Assembly: GCA_937967805.1 (NCBI GenBank)
Contig: CALBTC010000113.1
Span: 1-51,616, forward strand
Source: an uncultured Anaerolineaceae bacterium
GTDB taxonomy: Bacteria; Chloroflexota; Anaerolineae; Promineifilales; Promineifilaceae
Length of the DNA stretch: 51,616 bases
Reading direction: 5' to 3'
Made by a program: the position numbers and the translations under genes. How positions within the stretch are numbered: the first letter of the stretch is position 1; each line of letters begins with the position of its first letter. Below the pieces are notes generated by a model. The model had not been told where the DNA came from, searched no databases, and worked only from the letters and a program-made list of their open reading frames with translations. This document shows, piece by piece, positions 17,256 through 26,534 of the stretch.

Positions 17256-17876
17256 GTGGCACAGGAAATACCAGATATTGTCATAGGCCGACTACCAGTC
17301 TACTTGCGTGAACTCACCCGGTTAGCAGAAGACGAGGGCAAAATCAATACATCATCCCATGAACTGGGAAAACGTTTGGGCATCAGCTCGGCCCAGATTC
17401 GTAAAGATTTGTCTCACTTTGGTGAGTTTGGCAAGCAGGGTACTGGCTACCACATCAAATATCTAATTGAACAATTACGTGACATTTTGCATCTTACCAA
17501 AGAATGGGATGTTGTCCTGGTTGGTGCGGGTTACTTGGGTCATGCGTTGGCCCATTATCGTGGCTTCCATCGTCGCGGTTTCCGCATTTCCTGGGTTTTT
17601 GATAACGATCCGGACAAAATCGGCCTGCAAATGGACGAGCTGGTTGTGCAAGATGTGGCTGACTTGGAAAAAGTCATTTCAGAAAACGATGTCAAGATGG
17701 CCATTATTGCTGTCTCGGCCAATCAGGCACAAGAGATTACCGATCGGCTGGTAGCCGTCGGGATTCGATCTATCCTGAGCTATGCACCTATTCATCTCAA
17801 CGTGCCATCCGGCGTGGAGATTAGCTACAGTGACCCCGTCATCCAGCTTCAACGCATGACGTATTACTTATCTTAA
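17256..17876 (+). CDS. rex: Redox-sensing transcriptional repressor Rex
   Basis: Rex is a cytosolic dimeric repressor. It binds DNA when NADH/NAD+ is low and releases it when NADH binds. I chose the GTG at 17256 (206 residues), preceded by GAGG, because the family begins near IPDIVIGRLPVYLREL. An in-frame ATG at 17166 would add 30 unrelated residues. The N-terminal winged-helix domain contains LGKRLGISSAQIRKDLSHFG and the adjoining FGKQGTGYHI. The Rossmann motif VLVGAGYLGHAL follows near residue 86. The C-terminal swapped helix is also present. Typical targets are respiratory and fermentative genes. Candidate operators occur upstream of rex, atpA and the Rieske gene. Confidence 0.95.
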   Translation: MAQEIPDIVIGRLPVYLRELTRLAEDEGKINTSSHELGKRLGISSAQIRKDLSHFGEFGKQGTGYHIKYLIEQLRDILHLTKEWDVVLVGAGYLGHALAHYRGFHRRGFRISWVFDNDPDKIGLQMDELVVQDVADLEKVISENDVKMAIIAVSANQAQEITDRLVAVGIRSILSYAPIHLNVPSGVEISYSDPVIQLQRMTYYLS

Positions 17877-17925
17877 ATATCCTCTGTCCTCCTAATGCTC
17901 TGCCTTAAAGTAAGCAGATAAAAAG

Positions 17926-17959
17926 AAAGCCCCGGCAAAACAAGTCGCCGCGGCTTTTT
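17926..17959. terminator. Intrinsic terminator between rex and mreB
   Basis: AAAGCCCCGGC (17926-17936) pairs with GCCGCGGCTTT (17947-17957) with one mismatch, followed by further Ts and preceded by As. It sits between two converging genes and can serve both strands. Confidence 0.8.
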
Positions 17960-17985
17960 GTTTAACTGAAATTTTTGTTTGCTGC

Positions 17986-19005
17986 CTAAAGGTCTGGAAT
18001 GCTGCGCTGTAAAATAGGCAGCTCGGCCAGCGCCTTGCCCGCGCCCAACGCGGTACAGGCGATGGGGTTATCGGCAACGTATGCCGGTACGCCGGTTTCT
18101 CGTGTCAGCAAAGTATCCACTTCGCGCAGCAGCGCCGTGCCGCCCGCTAACGCCATCCCCCGGTCAATAATGTCTGAGGAAAGTTCAGGCGGCGTTTTGG
18201 CCAATACCGCCCGCACCACGTTAATGATTGCCGCCAATGGCTCGGAAATGGCTTCAACCACTTCGCTGGAAGTAATGGTGATGGTTTTAGGCAGTCCGGC
18301 AACCTGATCGCGACCCTGAACCTGCATATCAAGCTCATCGTCCAAATCAATGGCCGAACCAATCTTGATTTTGATGGCTTCAGCTGTTGGTTCACCGATC
18401 ACCAAATTGTATTTTTTGCGAATGTAGTTGATGATCGCTTCGTCCAAATGGACCCCACCCACGCGCACCGACTCGGCACAGACAATGCCGTTCATAGAGA
18501 CAACGGCCGCTTCCGTCGAGCCCCCACCCATATCAATAATCATATTGCCGGTAGGGGTGCCGATGGGCAAACCGGCACCGATGGCTGCGGCCAATGGCTC
18601 GGGAATCAGATGCACCGGATCGCGTGCCCCGGCGGCTAAGGCGGCTTCTTTCACGGCCCGTCGCTCTACGCTGGTGACGCCGTAAGGCACGCTGATCATC
18701 ACCACGGGCTTGCGCAGCCGCAGCCGCCCGGCCACCTTGCCGATGAAATATTCCAGCATCCCCTGGGTCACAAAGTAGTCGGCAATGACGCCATCGCGCA
18801 ACGGCCGTATCACTTCAATTGCTTCGGGGGTACGGCCGTACATCTCTTTAGCGGCGCGCCCCACCTCCACAATTGTCGTCTTGTTTTCGTCCTCCCGAAT
18901 AGCCACAACAGACGGCTCCTGAAGAACCACCCCCCGACCCTGGTCGTGCACCAGAACGTTCACCGTGCCCAAATCAATGGCCACAAACGGCGTAAAAATG
19001 GCCAC
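17986..19005 (-). CDS. mreB: MreB/Mbl-type actin-like rod-shape protein
   Basis: This bacterial actin homologue of 339 residues forms membrane-associated filaments that direct lateral wall synthesis. The actin-fold nucleotide motifs are clear: phosphate 1 [11 protein letters not shown] (residues 9-19), phosphate 2 [15 protein letters not shown], and the adenosine motif [37 protein letters not shown] is diagnostic of the MreB family. It starts 2 bp after the atpC stop codon and so is probably translationally coupled to the ATP synthase operon. MreC and MreD are not in the window. A filamentous or rod-shaped cell would fit. Confidence 0.93.
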   Translation of the reverse strand: MAIFTPFVAIDLGTVNVLVHDQGRGVVLQEPSVVAIREDENKTTIVEVGRAAKEMYGRTPEAIEVIRPLRDGVIADYFVTQGMLEYFIGKVAGRLRLRKPVVMISVPYGVTSVERRAVKEAALAAGARDPVHLIPEPLAAAIGAGLPIGTPTGNMIIDMGGGSTEAAVVSMNGIVCAESVRVGGVHLDEAIINYIRKKYNLVIGEPTAEAIKIKIGSAIDLDDELDMQVQGRDQVAGLPKTITITSSEVVEAISEPLAAIINVVRAVLAKTPPELSSDIIDRGMALAGGTALLREVDTLLTRETGVPAYVADNPIACTALGAGKALAELPILQRSIPDL

Positions 19006-19007
19006 AA

Positions 19008-19475
19008 TTATTCTTCATCCTGCCGGGGCGCTTCGGGACCTGTCGCCATCGTCCGCCGCCGCCGGCCAGAGTGCCGTCGCCCAACATCCAGCCGAACCTG
19101 CGCCTTCATCAATGAAGCCTGAATCTGGGCATACCGGTCAGGATCGTCGGGAACGCCCTCTTTCATCGCCTGTTCAGCCCGCTCGCGTGCCCGCTCAGCC
19201 CGCTCGATATCAATCTCTTCCGCCTGTTCGGCTGAATCAGCCAAAATCACCACGTGGTCCGGCTGTACTTCGGCATAGCCGCCGCCAATGGCAAAATGCT
19301 CTTCTTCACCATCGGTGTGCCGTACCCAAACGTCGCCGAAGGCCAGCGTAGTAAGCAGCGCCGAGTGGTTGGGCAAAACACCCATCCGCCCCTCAACACC
19401 AGGCAAAGAGACGGAAGCCACCTGCTGGCTAAACACCGTACGTTCTTGCGTTACAATGTCACACTGAATCGTCAT
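19008..19475 (-). CDS. atpC: F1F0 ATP synthase epsilon subunit
   Basis: Epsilon is part of the central rotor stalk of F1 and modulates ATP hydrolysis. The 155 residues comprise the N-terminal beta-sandwich ([36 protein letters not shown]) and the C-terminal helical hairpin (residues about 90-130). A basic C-terminal tail ([12 protein letters not shown]) extends beyond the usual end. It is the fourth gene of atpA-G-D-C, separated from atpD by a hairpin repeat. mreB follows after 2 bp. Confidence 0.93.
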   Translation of the reverse strand: MTIQCDIVTQERTVFSQQVASVSLPGVEGRMGVLPNHSALLTTLAFGDVWVRHTDGEEEHFAIGGGYAEVQPDHVVILADSAEQAEEIDIERAERARERAEQAMKEGVPDDPDRYAQIQASLMKAQVRLDVGRRHSGRRRRTMATGPEAPRQDEE

Positions 19476-19489
19476 AATTCACCATTTCC

Positions 19490-19566
19490 GTAATCAGTAT
19501 TCAGTGAAACAGTAATCAGTATTCAGTTTTTTACTGATTACTGACCTACTGATTACTGACCACTGG
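19490..19566. repeat. TGATTACTG-type iterated hairpin repeat
   Basis: Units of GTAATCAGTATTCAGT on one side and TACTGATTACTGACC on the other make a long hairpin that fills the atpD-atpC gap. It may lower or protect transcript between these two subunits. Confidence 0.7.
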
Positions 19567-19570
19567 ACAA

Positions 19571-20983
<1,413 letters not shown>

Positions 20984-21895
20984 TTAACTGTTTTGGGCCA
21001 GCGCCTCTGCCCCACCCACAATGTCTAAAATTTCACTGGTGATGGCCGTTTGCCGCGCCTTGTTACGATCTAATGTCAAAATCTCAATCAATTCTGCGGC
21101 ATTATCAGTGGCGTTGTTCATGGCCACGTAGCGGGCACTATGCTCACTGGCCTGCGCCTCCAGCACGGATTGGTAAACCTGTAAATCCGTGAAGCGCGGC
21201 ACAATTATGTCCAACAGATCGGCCGGCCCCGGCTCATAAGTGTAGACGCGATCAGAAACGCCAGAAAGATCGACGTTTGAGACATATTCAGCCACAGCCA
21301 TGTCGCTGAAATCCGTTGGTTTCAGGGGCAGCAGTTGCTTTACCGCCGGGCGGCGGGCGATCAAATTGATGAAATCCGTGTACCCGATAAACACCTGATC
21401 CACCTTGCCACTCAAAAAATCATCGGTAACAACTTGCGAGATGGGGGTGACATCAAGAATTGAAGGGGAATCGGGAATATTGTCAAAAGAGGCCACCACG
21501 TTGTAGCCGCGACGAATCAACAGGTCACGCCCTTTGCGGCCCACAGCAATTACCTCGACCTCAGCGTTGATCGCTTTGATAAAGCGTTCGGCGTAACCGA
21601 CCATGTTGCTGTTGTAAGCGCCGGCTAAACCCCGATTGCCCGTCACCAGGATGAGGGCGACCTTTTTTATTTCTGCTCGGGCCGTCAACAACGGGTGCCC
21701 GGTTTGGCCCACACCGGGCTGTGAAGCCAGGTTGTTCAAAATTTCAAATGCTTTGCCGGCATAGTCACGCGTTGCTTCAACCTGGCGCTGCGCTTTATTG
21801 GCTTTAGAGGCGGAAACGGCCGCTAACGCACTTGTCACCTGAGAGATATTCTTAATACTCTTAATACGCTTGTTTAGCTCGCGTTCAGTAGCCAC
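20984..21895 (-). CDS. atpG: F1F0 ATP synthase gamma subunit
   Basis: Gamma is the central rotor shaft of F1. The 303 residues begin with MATERELNKRIKSIKNISQVTSAL, the conserved N-terminal helix. The C-terminal helix NATDNAAELIEILTLDRNKARQ is also conserved. The Rossmann-like middle (LILVTGNRGLAGAYNSN) is typical. It sits between atpA and atpD in the operon, with a 60-bp inverted repeat in the gap before it. Confidence 0.96.
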   Translation of the reverse strand: MATERELNKRIKSIKNISQVTSALAAVSASKANKAQRQVEATRDYAGKAFEILNNLASQPGVGQTGHPLLTARAEIKKVALILVTGNRGLAGAYNSNMVGYAERFIKAINAEVEVIAVGRKGRDLLIRRGYNVVASFDNIPDSPSILDVTPISQVVTDDFLSGKVDQVFIGYTDFINLIARRPAVKQLLPLKPTDFSDMAVAEYVSNVDLSGVSDRVYTYEPGPADLLDIIVPRFTDLQVYQSVLEAQASEHSARYVAMNNATDNAAELIEILTLDRNKARQTAITSEILDIVGGAEALAQNS

Positions 21896-21922
21896 AAATC
21901 TCTCCTAGTTAGAGAAGAAATC

Positions 21923-21982
21923 TCACGCAAAGGCGCAAAGTTGCCAACGGGAAAAGCTTTGTAGCTTAGCGTCTTTGCGTGA
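21923..21982. repeat. CACGCAAAGGCGCAAAG hairpin repeat within atp operon
   Basis: TCACGCAAAGGCGCAAAG and the partly complementary CTTAGCGTCTTTGCGTGA flank a 24-nt loop between atpA and atpG. It is one of the dispersed hairpin families and may modulate subunit stoichiometry. Confidence 0.7.
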
Positions 21983-22012
21983 CATAGTTAATTTCCAATT
22001 ACGTTTATTAAT

Positions 22013-23677
22013 TTATGCATTGGTCCAGCTGGCGTTAAAGTCCTGAATCGCCTGCTTCAGATTGGCCTCAATCTCGTCATTCCAGGCACCGGTTTGCAAT
22101 TTCGCGCCAATTTCAGGATGACCGGCATCCATGTAGCGCACAAATTCACGCTCCCAGCGGCTGATCTCACTAATAGCCACATTATCCAGATGACCACGAG
22201 AGCCAGCATAAATGAGCATCACCTGATGGTCCAATCGCCACGGGCTGTACTGCGGCTGCTTCAAAAGCTCCATCAGCCGCTCACCACGGGACAGCTGGCG
22301 CTGGGTCGCCGCATCCAGATCAGATCCAAACTGGGCAAACGCCGCCAATTCGCGGTACTGCGAAAGGTCAGACTTTAGACCACCGGAAACTTTACTCATG
22401 GCCTTTACCTGGGCAGCGCTACCAACGCGGGAGACGGACAAGCCGGCGTTAATAGCCGGGCGCTGACCGGCGTTAAACAAATCTGTTTCCAGGAAAATCT
22501 GGCCATCGGTGATGGAAATCACGTTGGTGGGGATATAAGCCGACACGTCGCCCAGCAACGTCTCGATGATGGGCAGCGCCGTCAGCGAACCGCCTGTGCC
22601 GGGGCGTTTAACAACTTCGTGCGTCTCTTCGCCCAATTCTTTGAGGGCTGCTTCGTAATGTTCCTCTTCCAGATTGCCGAAGTAAATTTTGCCGTCTACG
22701 CCTTCAGTTTCGGCCGTGACTTCGGTGCCCTTCTCAACGATGATCCATTCATCGCGCAAACGAACGGCACGTTCCAGCAGGGTGCTGTGAAGGGAGAAGA
22801 TATCACCAGGATACGCCTCACGGCCAGGGGGGCGACGCAAAATCAGGGACATCTGCCGGTAGGCCCAGGCGTGTTTGGAGAGGTCATCATAAATCACGAG
22901 GGCATCCTTGCCCTGTTCCATGAACTCTTCACCGATGGTGCAGCCGGTGTATGGCGCAAAATATTGCAGCGGAGCCGGGTCAGAGGCACCGGCGACGACG
23001 ACAGTGGTGTATTCCATCGCCCCATATCGCTCCAGCGTGTCTACCACCTGGGCCACCTGGCCTACGCGCTGGCCAATGGCCACATAAATGCAGAGCATGT
23101 CCTGGCCCTTCTGATTGATGATGGTGTCCAGGCAAATGGCGGTTTTACCGGTTTGACGGTCGCCAATGATGAGCTCCCGCTGGCCCCGGCCGATGGGGAA
23201 CATGGCGTCAATAGAGATGATACCGGTCTGTACCGGCGTATCCACACCTTTGCGCTCAATTACGCCGGGGGCAGTGCGCTGGATGGGGCGGATTTTGTCA
23301 GTGTTGAGGGGACCTTTGCCGTCAACGGGGATACCCAACGGGTCTACCACGCGGCCGATAAGCGCATCGCCAACGGGCACAGAAGCAATACGGCCGGTGG
23401 CGCGTACTTCATCGCCAACTTCAATCTCGGAGTAGTCGCCCATGATGACGACACCGACAACGCCGGGCTGCAAGTCTAACGCCAGGCCGGCCGTGCCGTT
23501 GCTGAATTCCACCAGCTCACTGGCTTTTGCATCGGCCAAACCATCAACCAGGGCGACACCGTCGTAAACGGCCGTCACCGTTCCAACACTGCGCGCCTCA
23601 ACTTGATGATCAAAATCTTGAATTTGCTGTAAAAGTGAATCTGTGATGTTCTTAAAATCTGGGGCAACGGTTGCCAT
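22013..23677 (-). CDS. atpA: F1F0 ATP synthase alpha subunit with an insertion
   Basis: This is the regulatory nucleotide-binding subunit of F1. Its 554 residues exceed the usual 500-515. The Walker A motif is GDRQTGKT (172-179). [34 protein letters not shown] is conserved. The extra length comes from an acidic insertion of about 50 residues (about 311-360, starting [10 protein letters not shown] and ending VVKRPG). It lies between [11 protein letters not shown] and [12 protein letters not shown], where typical alpha subunits have only a few residues. AGGAGG stands before the ATG. It is the first gene of a split operon: no delta, b, c or a subunit gene lies upstream, where a divergent glycosyltransferase begins instead. 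Confidence 0.96.
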   Translation of the reverse strand: MATVAPDFKNITDSLLQQIQDFDHQVEARSVGTVTAVYDGVALVDGLADAKASELVEFSNGTAGLALDLQPGVVGVVIMGDYSEIEVGDEVRATGRIASVPVGDALIGRVVDPLGIPVDGKGPLNTDKIRPIQRTAPGVIERKGVDTPVQTGIISIDAMFPIGRGQRELIIGDRQTGKTAICLDTIINQKGQDMLCIYVAIGQRVGQVAQVVDTLERYGAMEYTTVVVAGASDPAPLQYFAPYTGCTIGEEFMEQGKDALVIYDDLSKHAWAYRQMSLILRRPPGREAYPGDIFSLHSTLLERAVRLRDEWIIVEKGTEVTAETEGVDGKIYFGNLEEEHYEAALKELGEETHEVVKRPGTGGSLTALPIIETLLGDVSAYIPTNVISITDGQIFLETDLFNAGQRPAINAGLSVSRVGSAAQVKAMSKVSGGLKSDLSQYRELAAFAQFGSDLDAATQRQLSRGERLMELLKQPQYSPWRLDHQVMLIYAGSRGHLDNVAISEISRWEREFVRYMDAGHPEIGAKLQTGAWNDEIEANLKQAIQDFNASWTNA

Positions 23678-23836
23678 CCACCAACCTCCTATAAGAGTTC
23701 ATAATTGGGGCGATGTTCATCGTATGCAGGCATCACCCAGCTATGCTGAAGCGTTTGTTTTGGGTCTTGTTAACTCAATGATTGTTGCCAAACGTCCTTG
23801 TGGTCTTCCCGCCACAACAGCGAGGTGCATCGAATG

Positions 23837-23865
23837 GGGTTGCAGGAATCACCTGCCAGAAACCC
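23837..23865 (-). promoter_or_regulatory. Hairpin in the atpA leader RNA
   Basis: In the transcribed strand GGGTT-GCAGG pair with CCTGC-AACCC around a 5-nt loop, with a 4-nt bulge on one side. It lies in the predicted 5' leader, about 160 bp before the atpA start. There is no U-tract, so it is not a terminator. Confidence 0.35.
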
Positions 23866-23879
23866 TGGGATGCGTCGAA

Positions 23880-23908
23880 AATATACCTTACCTCAGGCCA
23901 TTTGTCCA
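23880..23908 (-). promoter_or_regulatory. Sigma70-type promoter of the atpA operon
   Basis: On the minus strand TGGACA (23903-23908) and TATATT (23880-23885) are separated by exactly 17 bp, each with 5 of 6 consensus bases. Transcription would start about 195 bp before the atpA ATG. A second, weaker candidate (TTGACG-N17-TAAAAA) lies further upstream and overlaps the Rex-type operator. Confidence 0.55.
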
Positions 23909-23966
23909 ACTGTTCACAATCGGAAACGGCCGTTTCAAAGCTATTTTTGTTCGGGTGAGTCGTCTA

Positions 23967-23984
23967 TTGTGTTTTTTATCACAA
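23967..23984 (-). promoter_or_regulatory. Candidate Rex operator upstream of atpA operon
   Basis: The minus strand reads TTGTGATAAAAAACACAA: perfect TTGTG and CACAA half-sites with the canonical 8-bp spacing. It is the best Rex site in the window. It overlaps a TTGACG/TAAAAA promoter-like pair on the minus strand, and it also lies 54 bp upstream of the divergent gene at 24038. ATP synthase genes are known Rex targets in some actinobacteria. Confidence 0.6.
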
Positions 23985-24037
23985 GCCGCCCGCCGCGTCA
24001 ACGTGCAGATCGTTTCTGGTGCGGATAAACTTACCCC

Positions 24038-26275
24038 ATGTTAAAGCAAGCCCTGGCGGGGAGACATCTTATTCTTATTCTGGTGCTCTATTTGCTGATT
24101 ACCCTGGCGTATGGTGCTGTCAATCCCTTGTTTGAAGCGCCGGATGAGCATTGGCATTTTTTTACGGCCGTCTACATTGCTGAAAACCAACGCCTGCCTG
24201 TGGTAGAAGAAGAATACGATACCTGGCTCAGCCAGGAAGCGGCCCAGCCCCCACTGTACTACATATTGAGTGCGGCCCTGATTGCGCCGCTAGATATCGG
24301 CAGCGCCCGCGAAGAGGTATGGCTCAATCCCTTTGGCACCCAGGGCATCGGCAACGCTGCCGCGCTGGTCAACCGCAACCAGATTATCCACACGGCCGCC
24401 GAAGCGTGGCCCTGGCGCGGCGCCTTCCTGGCCGCCCATTTGCTGCGGGCCTTCTCCACGCTGCTGGGGCTGGGCACGCTGCTGGGCATTTATTACAGCG
24501 CCCGCCTGCTGTGGCCCGAAGATGCCAGACGGCCGCTGCTGGCCACAGCCCTGGTTGCCTTTTTGCCCCAATTCAACTTTCAACATGCGGCCGTCAGCAA
24601 TGACCCGCTTATTATCTTTCTTTGTACCGCCGCGCTGTGGCAGCTCATCTGGCTGTGGCACCATCCGATTACAATGCGCCGCCTGCTGCTGCTGGGCATG
24701 ACGATTGGCCTGGCGGCGCTGAGCAAAAATGCCGGGGTGCTGCTGCTGTTTTTTGCCATCGGTTTTCTGGCGGTGCGCAGCTTGAAGGATGGATTGGCAA
24801 ATTGGCCACAAAAACTAGGGCGCGTGGGATGGCAAACGGCCGTAACCCTCCTCCTGCCCGTATTGCTGATTGCCGGCTGGCTGTGGTGGCGTAACTGGCA
24901 GCTTTACGGCGACTGGACCGCCACCAGCCAGTTTATTCGCATCGCCGGCGGCGATCGGGGCTTTACGCTGCTCCAGGTCCTGGCCGAAAGCGACGGGCTG
25001 TGGCGCTCGCTCTTTGCCGTTTTTGGCTGGTTCAATTTGCTGGCTCCGGCCTGGGTGTATTGGGTGTGGAATGGGTTGGTTCTTGTTGGAGTGCTGGGGA
25101 TTTTGAGACGGGGGACTAGAGACTGGAAACTGGTTAAAGCAAATAGTCTCCAGTCTCCAGTCTCTATTTTTATCAAAAATAATTTACTTTCCCTGCTGCT
25201 GTTCGGCTGGGTCATGACGGTGTATGCCGGACTGGTGCTGTTTATGCTGCGCACGCCGGCCGGGCAGGGGCGGCTGCTGTTCCCCGCCATTTTGCCGCTG
25301 GCGTTGGGACTGGCGCATGGATTAGCAAGCTGGCGCTGGCAAGCTATCTGCTGGTTGGCCCCCGGTCTGGCGCTGTTGACCACTGTTTACAGTTTATGGG
25401 GCGTCATTGCGCCGGCGTACCGGCCGCCGCCCATTCTGGCCCATTTGCCCGGCGAGGCCACCCGACTCAACCAGGAGATGGGTGCCGGCTTAACGTTGCT
25501 GGGGGTGGCGATGGAAACGGAAACGGCCGTTCCCGGCGACACAATCTGGTTCACGCTTTACTGGAAGGCTGACGCCATCCCGCAAATTCCGCCGGAGCTG
25601 GTGGTGAATATTTTGGGGCGTTCGCTTACGCCCATTGGCGGCAGCCATAGCTACCACGGGCGTGGCCTGTTCCCCGCCACGGAATGGCCCACCCAAGTCA
25701 TCGTGGCCGACCGGATGGGCGTGCGACTGGCGGAAACAATCGAAACGCCGGTTCTGGCGCCACTGTTTGTGCGGCTGGTGGATGACGTGTCGCTGGACCC
25801 GCCCAGCGTGCCGGTTAGCAGCGTGAAAGTTGTGCCAATGGCATGGCCCGAACAATCTGAAGTAGTTTTGGCGGAGATTGGTGGCGCAGTGCAGCTAACG
25901 GCCGTTTCCAGCCCACCACCCCAAGCTAACCCTGGCGACACAATTGAAATTGAGGTCACCTGGCAGGTCATCGCCCTGCCAAAGGCAAACTGGACCACGC
26001 TGCTGCACCTGGCCGAACCCAACCAACCACCGCTGGCTACGGGAGACAGTCCACCGCTAAACGGCCACTACCCCACCCGCGTCTGGGCTGACGGCGAGGT
26101 TTTCAGTGACTCGTACACGTTGACAATACCGGATGATGTGCCGGACGGCCGTTACCCCCTTTGGATTGGCATGTACCACAGCGAAACCCTCGAACGCCTG
26201 CCGCTAACGATCAACAGCGAACCGCAGCCTAAACAGGTTTACCGGATTGGTACGGTGGAAATCGTCTCTCCGTAA
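24038..26275 (+). CDS. Polytopic membrane glycosyltransferase (GT-C/GT39-like) with C-terminal beta domains
   Basis: This 745-residue protein has about ten hydrophobic helices in residues 1-480 and an extracytoplasmic C-terminal part. The first external loop carries the acidic motif FEAPDEHWHF, followed by QEAAQPPLYY. That is the arrangement seen in lipid-linked-sugar-dependent GT-C enzymes (PMT/ArnT/DUF2142-like), with the acidic residues at the metal or catalytic site. The C-terminal about 250 residues hold two beta-sandwich-like repeats (the second ends in RVWADGEVFSDSYTLTIPDD). They resemble those in the convergent gene at 26535. A hairpin repeat lies in frame at 25110-25166. It is likely involved in surface glycan or glycolipid assembly. 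The donor and acceptor are unknown. Confidence 0.75.
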   Translation: MLKQALAGRHLILILVLYLLITLAYGAVNPLFEAPDEHWHFFTAVYIAENQRLPVVEEEYDTWLSQEAAQPPLYYILSAALIAPLDIGSAREEVWLNPFGTQGIGNAAALVNRNQIIHTAAEAWPWRGAFLAAHLLRAFSTLLGLGTLLGIYYSARLLWPEDARRPLLATALVAFLPQFNFQHAAVSNDPLIIFLCTAALWQLIWLWHHPITMRRLLLLGMTIGLAALSKNAGVLLLFFAIGFLAVRSLKDGLANWPQKLGRVGWQTAVTLLLPVLLIAGWLWWRNWQLYGDWTATSQFIRIAGGDRGFTLLQVLAESDGLWRSLFAVFGWFNLLAPAWVYWVWNGLVLVGVLGILRRGTRDWKLVKANSLQSPVSIFIKNNLLSLLLFGWVMTVYAGLVLFMLRTPAGQGRLLFPAILPLALGLAHGLASWRWQAICWLAPGLALLTTVYSLWGVIAPAYRPPPILAHLPGEATRLNQEMGAGLTLLGVAMETETAVPGDTIWFTLYWKADAIPQIPPELVVNILGRSLTPIGGSHSYHGRGLFPATEWPTQVIVADRMGVRLAETIETPVLAPLFVRLVDDVSLDPPSVPVSSVKVVPMAWPEQSEVVLAEIGGAVQLTAVSSPPPQANPGDTIEIEVTWQVIALPKANWTTLLHLAEPNQPPLATGDSPPLNGHYPTRVWADGEVFSDSYTLTIPDDVPDGRYPLWIGMYHSETLERLPLTINSEPQPKQVYRIGTVEIVSP
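25110..25166. repeat. Hairpin repeat inserted in frame within a membrane protein gene
   Basis: AGAGACTGG (25118-25126) pairs with CCAGTCTCT (25157-25165), with additional GACT/AGTC units on both sides. It is translated as a cytoplasmic- or external-loop segment (RGTRDWKLVKANSLQSPVS) between two hydrophobic helices. Outside genes, such elements occupy most gaps of this window. Confidence 0.65.
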
Positions 26276-26534
26276 TTTGTCATTCGCGGGCAAAGCTGCT
26301 GGTTATTGTTACCGCAAAGGGATGCTTCGCGTTGCTACTCAGAAACAAGACATTTGTTTCTGTATTCTCAGAGCGGTCGCAACGCGCCGTGGCCCCTCTC
26401 AGCATGACAAATTCCAACTGTCATTCTGACCGCAGGGAAGAATCCCTCTGAAGGCCATCTTGTAAATGCCATGCTCGCGAAAGTGAGAGTGATGGATTCC
26501 CGCCTGCGCGGGAATGACAGGCGTGGGAGTGTCG
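26276..26534. repeat. Tail-to-tail gap filled with hairpin repeats
   Basis: Three elements lie between two converging genes. The first is a nested hairpin at 26329-26385 (GCGTTGC/GCAACGC outside, AGAAACAA/TTGTTTCT inside). The second is a TGTCATTCTGACCGCAGGGA unit near 26418. The third is the palindrome ATTCCCGC-CTGC-GCGGGAAT at 26496-26515. No gene is seen. Together they could terminate both transcripts. Confidence 0.65.

Larger units (their letters stand above)
23678..24037. other. Divergent control region between atpA and a membrane glycosyltransferase
   Basis: This 360-bp gap has no convincing gene. Short open frames on the plus strand have no recognisable motif. It contains a minus-strand promoter for atpA, a leader hairpin, one ACGGCCGT palindrome and a strong Rex-type operator. 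No separate promoter for the plus-strand gene is obvious. Confidence 0.6.

Noticed and set aside
22619..23479. Plus-strand frame of 286 codons opposite atpA
   Set aside because: It is entirely antisense to the highly conserved ATP synthase alpha subunit.
23643..24044. Plus-strand frame of 133 codons in the atpA upstream gap
   Set aside because: It overlaps the atpA start and promoter elements, has no motif and no ribosome-binding site.
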